Positions 33,478-39,139 of a stretch of DNA of 39,139 nucleotides are shown in pieces; the first letter of the stretch is position 1, and each line of letters opens with the position of its first letter. Below the pieces are notes generated by a model, which searched no databases, was not told the DNA's origin, and saw nothing but the letters and a program-made list of their open reading frames with translations. Source of the DNA: Bryobacteraceae bacterium (GTDB lineage Bacteria > Acidobacteriota > Terriglobia > Bryobacterales > Bryobacteraceae); the NCBI GenBank assembly GCA_019748195.1, contig JAIEPW010000132.1, forward strand, positions 1-39,139, in the 5' to 3' direction. Both the position numbers and the translations under genes were made by a program.

Positions 33478-34736
33478 CCCTTCGCGGCCGACTCCCGCGC
33501 CGCGGCGCCGAAGATGCCCTTCGACATGGTCGAAGGCTCGGACTCCATCCTCCTGGTATAGATCGCCGCGCGGATTCGATGCACTTCGACGGACTCCGGC
33601 GCGGCGTCGCCCGCCCAGTCCGCAAGATGACAGGCGAGCCTCATGTCGCCGGCTTCGGCCAGTTCGGCGGCGCGCTCGATCAGCCGCCGCGGTCCTCCGG
33701 CTAGCGCGGCGATCTCGCGCGCCTGCGCTTGGCGGGGCGCCGGTTTCAGTTCACTCGGAACCCCGCTCCACCATCCGCCCAGGCAGCGGTGAATGTTGCG
33801 CACGATGAACTCCGGCTCATCGTAGATGGGCAGCAGATACGGCTTGTCGGCGAGATGAGGCGGCGGCGCGATCTCGTGAATCATGTCCACTACGGGCACG
33901 CCGGCGTTGAGCAACGCTAAAGTCTGCGTGTACAGTGACTCCAGGTAATCCGCCGTATCGGTAAGCGCTTGCGCGACATTCTCGCGTCCGATCACCGGCA
34001 GACCGTGACCCGGCAGCAGAATCTCCGGCGCCAGCGCCGCCATCTCCCGCAGCCCGCGCGCCCACTCGATCGCGTACCGCTGCACTTTTTGCGGGTTGCC
34101 CGCATTCGGGGCGGCCCAGATGAAGAGGTCGCCGGTGTACAACACGCGAGTTCGGGGCAAAAACACCCAGGCGTGATCGTCGGTCTCGCCTTTCGCATGG
34201 CGGATCCAGATCTCCTCGCCGCCGACCGTCAGATTCAACGCATCGTCAAACGTCCGGGAAGGGAAGATCGGATTTGTGGGCCACTCCGTCTTGACATTGA
34301 ACTGCCGCGAGTTGATGACGGAGTTATAACCCGCCGTTTCGTTGTAGCGGCGCATCCGCGGGATCACGCCCTGATGCCCCAGAATCTCTGGCCGGCCCCA
34401 GTTCTTCTCGGCGGCTTCCTTCAGAAACGGCGGCAGACCGTATGCGTGATCCACGTGGCCGTGCGTGTAGATGGCTGTATGCAGCCGGTCCGGCGAATAA
34501 GACCGCACCTTGTCGAAACTGCGTTGGTGGGCGGTGGGGTGGTAGGAGCCGGTATCGATGAGAACCAGGCCGTCGGACGTCTTCACGGCGGCGATGTTGG
34601 AGAAGCCTTTGTAGAACGCGACCCCCTCCGCCACCTCCTCCATCTGATTCAGGGCCACGAAGGGATGATGCTGCGGATCGCTGGTCCGTATCTCGCCGCG
34701 CCAGAGCTGCTCCGCGAGTTCGGTAAGGGAAGGCAT
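33474..34736 (-). CDS. Metallo-beta-lactamase-fold hydrolase, alkylsulfatase (BDS1/SdsA)-like
   Basis: This 420-residue protein has the metal-binding motif THGHVDHA (H92, H94, D96, H97), then YTGDLFIWAAPNAGNPQKVQRYAIEWARGLREM and LLPGHGLPVIG. The C-terminal part (about 270-400) resembles the alkyl sulfatase dimerisation domain (VDMIHEIAPPPHLADKPYLLPIYDEPEFIVRNIHRCLGGWW). BDS1/SdsA enzymes cleave alkyl sulfates. No signal peptide is present and it is shorter than SdsA, lacking a C-terminal sterol-carrier domain, so the substrate may differ. The repeat cluster lies directly upstream. Confidence 0.82.
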   Translation of the reverse strand: MPSLTELAEQLWRGEIRTSDPQHHPFVALNQMEEVAEGVAFYKGFSNIAAVKTSDGLVLIDTGSYHPTAHQRSFDKVRSYSPDRLHTAIYTHGHVDHAYGLPPFLKEAAEKNWGRPEILGHQGVIPRMRRYNETAGYNSVINSRQFNVKTEWPTNPIFPSRTFDDALNLTVGGEEIWIRHAKGETDDHAWVFLPRTRVLYTGDLFIWAAPNAGNPQKVQRYAIEWARGLREMAALAPEILLPGHGLPVIGRENVAQALTDTADYLESLYTQTLALLNAGVPVVDMIHEIAPPPHLADKPYLLPIYDEPEFIVRNIHRCLGGWWSGVPSELKPAPRQAQAREIAALAGGPRRLIERAAELAEAGDMRLACHLADWAGDAAPESVEVHRIRAAIYTRRMESEPSTMSKGIFGAAARESAAKG

Positions 34737-34888
34737 GCAGGGCAGGATATCACCGGAGGTCTATCACGCACCCGGCGGCGCCAGGCGACGTTCGTACGTG
34801 TCCATCCACGTGGTCTTCTGCGTCCGACAGCACAATTGCGATCCGTCCACCACTTGCGTAACTTAAATCAACCAACCAACGAAAAATG

Positions 34889-34912
34889 GGAGCCACGAGC
34901 GTGAGCGAGTGG
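34889..34912 (+). repeat. REP-like element A (GGAG + hairpin)
   Basis: GGAG at 34889-34892 is followed by CCAC (34893-34896), twelve bases, and GTGG (34909-34912). The layout of a short guide tetranucleotide followed by an imperfect palindrome is that of REP sequences linked to RAYT/TnpA-REP transposases. No such transposase is in the window. Confidence 0.6.
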
Positions 34913-35041
34913 CAAACGTTCTCGGCGACAAGGGCTCACTTCTAAGTAAGGTTAGTCTGGCAATGCCAAGGTGTAATACCCGCCTAGCCCACCGCGACCT
35001 CACGGTTCGCATGACTTAAATCATGCGACCGACGACAACTG

Positions 35042-35065
35042 GGAGCCACGAGCCTCAGCGAGTGG
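35042..35065 (+). repeat. REP-like element B (GGAG + hairpin)
   Basis: GGAG (35042-35045) is followed by CCAC (35046-35049) and GTGG (35062-35065). It is the copy inside tandem unit 2. It differs from copy A by an exchanged GT/CT pair in the loop while keeping the stem. Confidence 0.6.
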
Positions 35066-35193
35066 CAAACGTTCTCGGCGACAAGGGCTCACTTCTAAGT
35101 AACGTTAGTCTGGCAATGCCAAGGTGTAATACCGGCTAGCCCACCGCGACCTCACGGTTCGCATGACTTAAATCATGCGACCGACGACAACTG

Positions 35194-35217
35194 GGAGCCA
35201 CGAGCGTGAGCGAGTGG
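35194..35217 (+). repeat. REP-like element C (GGAG + hairpin)
   Basis: GGAG (35194-35197) is followed by CCAC (35198-35201) and GTGG (35214-35217). It lies in the partial third tandem unit and is identical to copy A over the element. Confidence 0.6.
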
Positions 35218-35336
35218 CAGACGTTGTCAGCGAACCGTTGTTGTTCGATGGTGATAACCTAGCCCTGGAAATAACAGCGTTGACAGGCGATTTGTCTGCC
35301 GTCCATTATCAAATAACGGCAAACGCTCTCCGCTTG

Positions 35337-35358
35337 CCGCTGGCTCGCGCGCGGCTCC
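35337..35358 (-). repeat. REP-like element D, inverted, with GC stem
   Basis: On the minus strand GGAG (35355-35358) is followed by CCGC (35351-35354), ten bases, and GCGG (35337-35340). Relative to copies A-C, the stem has changed from CCAC/GTGG to CCGC/GCGG, a paired change that keeps the hairpin. It is inverted relative to copy C, about 120 bp away, as in REPIN/BIME arrangements. Confidence 0.55.
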
Positions 35359-35400
35359 CGCCTATTGCTCCTCCCAATGTATCGAATGCGGCCAGCGGCG

Positions 35401-35422
35401 GGATCCACGATCCAGCAAGTGG
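35401..35422 (+). repeat. Degenerate REP-like element E
   Basis: GGAT (35401-35404), CCAC (35405-35408) and GTGG (35419-35422) keep the stem, while the guide sequence has one change and the loop two deleted bases. Flanking bases also resemble copies A-C. It appears to be a decayed copy close to the 3' end of the ThuA gene. Confidence 0.45.
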
Positions 35423-35465
35423 CAACAGGTCTCAGCGCAAGGTATTGCTACCCGGAGATCACGAC

Positions 35466-36818
35466 CTACGGAACGCTCACCGCGAACCGCGCCGTAGCGT
35501 CCCCCATCTCCAGTTGAATATCCAGCCGCCCGCCTCCGAGGTCCGGCGGAAGCGACGCATTCACCTGATACAACCCCACCCATCCCGGCGCTAATCCGGA
35601 GAAGAACACCGCCAACTCCCGGCTGTTGGCGCTGACGCGAGGCCGCGCCAGCGTCCGTGACAATGGCGACAAGGCGGACGGCAGCCCTGGAACGGGCCGG
35701 CGATCCACATCGCCCAAACCGGTGCAGTACAAAACCAGCGCGCCGCGATCGATCAGCGCCGCGCGAATCACCGGCTCCGCCGCGCGCACCGGCATCGACG
35801 CCGACGCCACCAACGACGTGCCGGACACGACTTCGACCCGCGCCGTCGACCCGGCCGGCACCGTAAACGGAATCTGCGCATTCACCTGACCCGGCGAAGC
35901 GTACAGCAACGGAGCGGGCTGCTGATTCACGCGGACCGAGACCCCGGCCAGCCGGTCCGCCCAGCGCAGCGAATCGGCTGCCATCACGCTTCCGGAAGTC
36001 AGACTCGATCCGAACAGCTCCAACGCCGCGCCGGGCGCGAGCGCCCGCGGCGCCAACTCGCCCCTCGGCAGCGGCCGCGGCGTCGCGCGGCCGTCCGCCT
36101 GCCTGGTCAGCCATGCCAGCGCCCCTTCCAGCATCTTCTGAACGCGCGGGTCCCGCCAGGTTCCGTCGAAGTGGCCCAGCGCGGTATAGAAAACGCGACC
36201 CTGACCGAATTCGCGCACCCAGGCGAGCGCGAAGTCCCGGTCCGTACGGTTCACGCCTGGTTTCGCCAGGTCGACAGAGGTAACATCCAGCGTCATCAGA
36301 ACCCGCACGCGGTCACGCGAAAAGGCGCGGAACTGGTAGTACTCCTCGGTCAGCGAGAACGACGGCTTTGGAAGGTCGCGGGTCGCCGGGTGGTCAGGAT
36401 CTTCAATATCGATGCGCGCCTCCTGCACCCAGGGATGCCCGTCAAAGTATCCGCCGATCAACTCCCCGTATTCGGGCCAAGCGTAGAGCGTGTCGGTGGC
36501 CGAGTGCGCCCCCCCGAATCCCTTGCCGGAGCGTACAAACTCGAGCAGATCCTGCTTCTGCTGGGCGCTGATCGGAAGCTCGCCGGATGTGTAGAAAAAG
36601 ACCGCGTCGAATCCGGCCAGAACTTCGCGGCGGAGCATCTGCACGTCTTCCGAGGAAGTGACCTCGACATTCACCCGCGACCCCGCCTGCGCGAGCATTG
36701 CGCGCGCCACCGGAATCGACTCATGCCGGAATCCCGCCGAGTGCGTCAGGAACAGGACCCGTTTCGGCTGCGCCTGCGCGGCGCACAATGCCAGAAGGAA
36801 CGCGGCCAGAAGGCGCAT
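35466..36818 (-). CDS. ThuA-like protein with Solibacter-type C-terminal domain
   Basis: This 450-residue exported protein has a signal peptide (MRLLAAFLLALCAAQA). The ThuA/glutamine amidotransferase-like domain spans about 18-250: KRVLFLTHSAGFRHESIP, FDAVFFYTSGELPIS, VRSGKGFGGAHSATDTLYAWPEYGELIGGYFDGHPW and GRVFYTALGHFDGTWRDPRVQKMLEGALAWL. From about 265 the C-terminus has LAPGAALELFGSSLTSG, PAPLLYASPGQVNAQIPFTVPAG and GLGDV, matching the TIGR03437-type domain expanded in Solibacter. ThuA proteins are linked to sugar metabolism, but this domain's role is unknown. The start at 36818 is chosen for the signal peptide; the frame is open 86 codons upstream inside the synthetase gene. Confidence 0.88.
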   Translation of the reverse strand: MRLLAAFLLALCAAQAQPKRVLFLTHSAGFRHESIPVARAMLAQAGSRVNVEVTSSEDVQMLRREVLAGFDAVFFYTSGELPISAQQKQDLLEFVRSGKGFGGAHSATDTLYAWPEYGELIGGYFDGHPWVQEARIDIEDPDHPATRDLPKPSFSLTEEYYQFRAFSRDRVRVLMTLDVTSVDLAKPGVNRTDRDFALAWVREFGQGRVFYTALGHFDGTWRDPRVQKMLEGALAWLTRQADGRATPRPLPRGELAPRALAPGAALELFGSSLTSGSVMAADSLRWADRLAGVSVRVNQQPAPLLYASPGQVNAQIPFTVPAGSTARVEVVSGTSLVASASMPVRAAEPVIRAALIDRGALVLYCTGLGDVDRRPVPGLPSALSPLSRTLARPRVSANSRELAVFFSGLAPGWVGLYQVNASLPPDLGGGRLDIQLEMGDATARFAVSVP

Positions 36819-36838
36819 CTCTCCATGTTGATACAGAA

Positions 36839-38710
36839 TCAGGCGCCGTTTCGGAACGCCTCCAGGGCGGCCGGATTCTGCACCGTGGACGTGTCGCCCA
36901 GATCCTCGCCCAGGAACTTGCGCCGGATCAGCCTGCGCACAATCTTGCCGCTTTGTGTTTTCGGCAGTTCCGCGACCGCGTGAATCGCGTTCGGACGAAA
37001 CGTCGGGCCCAGGTTCTTCACCAGGAAGTCCGACAGCTCCTTTTCCGGTACCGGCGACTTCAGAACCACGAAGCACACAATCCCTTCGCCCTTCACCTCA
37101 TCGGGAACGCCGATCACCGCCGCTTCGCTCACCTGCGGATGCTCGATCAGCGCATCCTCCACTTCCGCCGGGCCCACCTTGCGCCCGGCGACATTCATGG
37201 ATTCATCGGCACGGCCGTGCAGATACCAGCAGCCGTCTTCGTCCACGCTGGCCCAATCGCCGTGGTGCCACACGCCCGGCCACTTCGACCAGTAGGTTTC
37301 CAGGTATCGTTCGGGATCGCCCCAGATGCCGCGGGTCATGGAAGGCGCGGGCTTCACGCACGCCAGATACCCGGTTTGGCCGGGTGGAGTGGGCGATCCG
37401 TCTTCATTCAGGATCGCCGCCGCCATTCCGGGCGCCGGGGCGCCCAGCGTACACGCCTTCAGCGGCTGAATCGGCAGCGGGAACAGGAAACAGCCGACAA
37501 TCTCGGTACCGCCCGAGATGTTGATCACCGGGCAGCGCTTCCCGCCCACCATTTCGAAGAACCAGGAGTAGGAGGTGTCGTCCCAGGGCTCGCCGGTGGA
37601 CCCCAGCAGGCGCAGGCGGCTGAGGTCGAACCGCCGCGGATCGGAGTTGCGCATCAGCACGCGGATCGCGGTGGGCGAAACTCCAAAGGTGGTGATGCGG
37701 CGCCGCTCCAGCATGTTCCACAGGCGATCGGCGTCCGGATAATCCGGCGCGCCGTCATACAGCAAAATCGTTCCGCCGAAATGATGGTTGCCGATGATGG
37801 TCCACGGACCCATCATCCAGCCGATATCGGACAGCCAGAAGAAGCGATCGTCCGGCTGGTGGTCGAAAGCCAGCCAGATCTCCTTCGACATCTGCGCCAG
37901 CGCGCCCGCATGGGTATGCACGCATCCTTTGGGTTTGCCCGTGGTTCCGGAGGTGTACAGGATGAACGCCGGATGCTCGGAATCCACCTCCTCGGTGGCG
38001 CATACCGGGGACAGGCTGCGGAGCATCTTGCTCCAACCCGTGTCGTAGGGATACACCACCACCTGGCGCACGCTGGGTGCTTTGGCCGCTGCCTCGCGGA
38101 CCTTGGATTCCAGGTCCTGGCGCTTGCCCCGCCGCTGCAGGATATCGCCGGTGAAGATCACCGCCGCGCCGGAGTCCTGCAGGCGCGTGGCGATCGCGCC
38201 CGCCCCGAATCCCGAAAAGATCGGAACGACAACCAGCCCGAGCTTCAGGCACGCGTACACCACCGTGACCACTTCCGGGACCATCGGCATGCACATCGCC
38301 ACACGATCGCCTTTACGCAGCCCCAGGGACTTCAGGTAATTCGCAAGCTGGTTGGTTTGCCCGTGCAGCTCGGCGAAACTGATCTCGCGCGAGGGCCCGT
38401 CCTCGCCCTCCCAAAGGATGGCCGGGTGGGCCGAAAGCCCGTAGCGGTCCAGGGTGTTGTGGACGATGTTCAGGCGGCCGTTGATAAACCACTTGGCCCA
38501 CTCGACGCCCTTGGAGGTGTCCAGCACCTGGGTATATGGCTCGAACCAGTCGATCCTGGTCTCCTGGACCATCTGATCCCAGAAGTTTTCAAGTTGATCG
38601 GTGGAGTACTTGAGGAACGACTCGCGATCCGGCAGGCCGAGGCGGTTCAGGAATCGCCAGACGTTGGTTCGTGGGATGGATTCGGAATCGGGCTGCCAGA
38701 GCCAGGACAT
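36839..38710 (-). CDS. AMP-forming acyl-CoA synthetase (acetyl/acetoacetyl-CoA synthetase-like)
   Basis: This is a 623-residue ligase. An ACAS-type N-terminal segment (FWDQMVQETRIDWFEPYTQVLDTSKGVEWAKWFINGRLNIVHNTLDR) precedes the AMP-binding core with FILYTSGTTGKPKGCVHTH, LSDIGWMMGPW and VINISGGTEIVG. The C-terminal domain has WHHGDWASVDEDGCWYLHGRADESMNVAGRKVGPAEVE and the adenylation lysine K589 in KTQSGKIVRR. Acetyl-CoA synthetase has a Trp-rich WWQTETG at the acyl pocket. Here the matching SGGTE lacks the tryptophan, which suggests a larger acid such as acetoacetate or propionate. That is inference. The ThuA gene starts 20 bases after its stop on the same strand. Confidence 0.88.
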   Translation of the reverse strand: MSWLWQPDSESIPRTNVWRFLNRLGLPDRESFLKYSTDQLENFWDQMVQETRIDWFEPYTQVLDTSKGVEWAKWFINGRLNIVHNTLDRYGLSAHPAILWEGEDGPSREISFAELHGQTNQLANYLKSLGLRKGDRVAMCMPMVPEVVTVVYACLKLGLVVVPIFSGFGAGAIATRLQDSGAAVIFTGDILQRRGKRQDLESKVREAAAKAPSVRQVVVYPYDTGWSKMLRSLSPVCATEEVDSEHPAFILYTSGTTGKPKGCVHTHAGALAQMSKEIWLAFDHQPDDRFFWLSDIGWMMGPWTIIGNHHFGGTILLYDGAPDYPDADRLWNMLERRRITTFGVSPTAIRVLMRNSDPRRFDLSRLRLLGSTGEPWDDTSYSWFFEMVGGKRCPVINISGGTEIVGCFLFPLPIQPLKACTLGAPAPGMAAAILNEDGSPTPPGQTGYLACVKPAPSMTRGIWGDPERYLETYWSKWPGVWHHGDWASVDEDGCWYLHGRADESMNVAGRKVGPAEVEDALIEHPQVSEAAVIGVPDEVKGEGIVCFVVLKSPVPEKELSDFLVKNLGPTFRPNAIHAVAELPKTQSGKIVRRLIRRKFLGEDLGDTSTVQNPAALEAFRNGA

Positions 38711-38759
38711 GGTTTCAGTGTAGAACCCGCCGGACTATCCTGAAACTAGGCGCATAGCA

Positions 38760-39002
38760 ATGACGACGGGCACCCTTGAGTCGATTCCCATCACGCTCGG
38801 ACGCGAGGACGACGGTCGTTGGTGGGCTGACCTCGAATCCATGCCCGGCGTGATGGCCTACGGGCAGACCCGCGAGGAAGCGGTCACGGCCGTTCGGGCA
38901 TTGGCGTTGCGCGTCGCGGCGGACTGTCTGGACCACGAGGAAGTCGCTTGTGGGCCATCAAGGCCACAGGTGGCGATTCGCGAAGGCGCGGCCGGAGCCT
39001 GA
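38760..39002 (+). CDS. HicB-like small protein
   Basis: This 80-residue protein has the HicB-type fold pattern: a strand (LESIPITLGREDDGRWWADLESMPGVMAYGQTREEA), then a helix (VTAVRALALRVAADCLDHEE). HicB proteins are antitoxins of HicA toxins or partial RNase H-like regulators. No HicA-type reading frame was found next to it on either side, so it may be a solitary HicB. Its last 45 bases overlap the 3' end of the opposite-strand GIY-YIG gene. The start at 38760 is ATG, about 50 bases from the divergent synthetase start. Confidence 0.75.
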   Translation: MTTGTLESIPITLGREDDGRWWADLESMPGVMAYGQTREEAVTAVRALALRVAADCLDHEEVACGPSRPQVAIREGAAGA

Positions 39003-39139
39003 TTTCAGGTACCGCTCGAAAACCGCTGCCTGTTCTCTGGTGAGAAATGCGGTGTAGTTCTTGAGAGCCCACGGCCGGAACTTCGAGGTGTGTGGAACCT
39101 CCCCCGCATTATGTTTTGCCAACCGGTTGTTCAGATCGC
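38958..39139 (-). CDS. GIY-YIG endonuclease domain protein (partial, right edge)
   Basis: The minus-strand frame ending at the TGA of 38958-38960 encodes 59 residues. They include RLAKHNAGEVPHTSKFRPWALKNYTAF, then REQAAVFERYLKSGSGRAFANRHLW, which match the C-terminal half of small GIY-YIG nucleases, including the catalytic Glu in FERYLKSG. The GIY and YIG strands lie beyond the window. It is too short to be picked up as a complete frame but the similarity is clear. It overlaps the HicB-like gene by 45 bases in convergent orientation. Confidence 0.82.
   Translation of the reverse strand, partial: DLNNRLAKHNAGEVPHTSKFRPWALKNYTAFLTREQAAVFERYLKSGSGRAFANRHLWP

Larger units (their letters stand above)
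34861..35235. repeat. Tandem direct repeats of 153 and 152 bp, with a third partial copy
   Basis: The sequence ACTTAAATCA recurs at 34861, 35014 and 35166, giving units of 153 and 152 bp and a partial third unit that diverges after about 70 bp. Shared internal blocks include AGGGCTCACTTCTAAGTAA, TTAGTCTGGCAATGCCAAGG and CCACCGCGACCTCACGGTT. Units 2 and 3 begin inside a palindrome, GCATGA-cttaaa-TCATGC, which unit 1 lacks. The repeats do not encode a convincing protein and are too long and too similar to be a CRISPR array. Together with the REP-like elements they occupy the 730-bp gene-free gap between the sulfatase-like gene and the ThuA gene. Confidence 0.9.

Noticed and set aside
34861-35235. 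CRISPR array
   Set aside because: Units are about 152 bp and nearly identical throughout, with no short repeats separated by distinct spacers and no cas genes.
35280-35309. Promoter-like TTGACA-18-CATTAT on the plus strand
   Set aside because: The -10 box is weak, the spacing is long and no gene follows in that direction, only the REP-like copy D and the antisense of the ThuA gene.
35175-35594. 139-codon open frame across the third repeat unit
   Set aside because: It crosses repeats and runs antisense into the ThuA gene; it has no ribosome binding site or domain.
36698-38743. 681-codon open frame antisense to the acyl-CoA synthetase
   Set aside because: The translation is low complexity and basic without motifs; the opposite strand has a complete ligase.

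Overview
The window is GC-rich bacterial chromosome that most likely comes from an acidobacterium of the Bryobacterales/Solibacter type. This rests on family-level clues. There is a PadR regulator coupled to a duplicated MacB/FtsX permease without an ATPase (the 'ADOP' type). There is a very large TonB-dependent receptor with an N-terminal carboxypeptidase-regulatory-like domain. A ThuA protein carries a C-terminal domain resembling the 'Solibacter uncharacterized C-terminal domain'. A c-type cytochrome is fused to a copper monooxygenase-like region. No phage, insertion sequence, plasmid or CRISPR locus is visible. The assignment is inference, because no 16S or marker-gene comparison could be run.

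Layout, left to right. 1-990: start of a putative exported protein running off the left edge, tRNA-Ser(UGA), and a vapBC toxin-antitoxin pair. 992-5850: an O-methyltransferase, a DUF4375/DMP19-like protein, the padR-ADOP pair with a candidate operator, and a small cupin. 5845-12429: a five-gene minus-strand operon read from 12429 downward. Its genes are an Aas-like acyltransferase/acyl-ACP ligase, a UMF1-type MFS transporter, a TIGR00300-like LOR/SDH protein, queF, and a coiled-coil methyltransferase. Three of the four junctions are ATGA overlaps or overlapping reading frames. 12477-17112: a PQQ/cytochrome c dehydrogenase, a divergent HI0933/YhiN-like flavoprotein, an MFS transporter and an unrecognised 98-residue ORF with a strong ribosome binding site.

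17307-23878: tRNA-Pro(UGG), then rpsA-HU/IHF-HIT on the minus strand under a near-consensus sigma-70 promoter, the TonB-dependent receptor with two 3' hairpins, and a BON-LysM protein. 23875-27635: a secreted HEXXH peptidase with TPR repeats, a DUF2934-Hsp20 fusion, and the rpmI-rplT-(coiled coil/ZapB-like)-zapA cluster, which lacks infC and pheST at this site. 27782-33477: a CheY-CheX pair, a cytochrome/copper monooxygenase-like protein, and the non-homologous end-joining pair ligD and ku in divergent orientation.

33474-39139: an alkylsulfatase-like metallo-beta-lactamase protein, a 730-bp gene-free stretch with tandem 152/153-bp repeats and five REP-like hairpins, the ThuA fusion, an acetyl/acetoacetyl-CoA synthetase-like ligase, a HicB-like protein, and the C-terminal half of a GIY-YIG nuclease cut by the right edge.

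Most of the window is housekeeping and ordinary accessory content. I found no defence island or clearly new multi-gene system. The most unusual non-coding signal is the REP-like/tandem-repeat cluster at 34861-35442, whose hairpin stems show a compensatory change. The most unusual gene-level observations are the tightly coupled five-gene operon, the domain fusions (DUF2934-Hsp20, ThuA-Soli_cterm, cytochrome-copper monooxygenase), and the ribosomal-protein/divisome gene arrangement.
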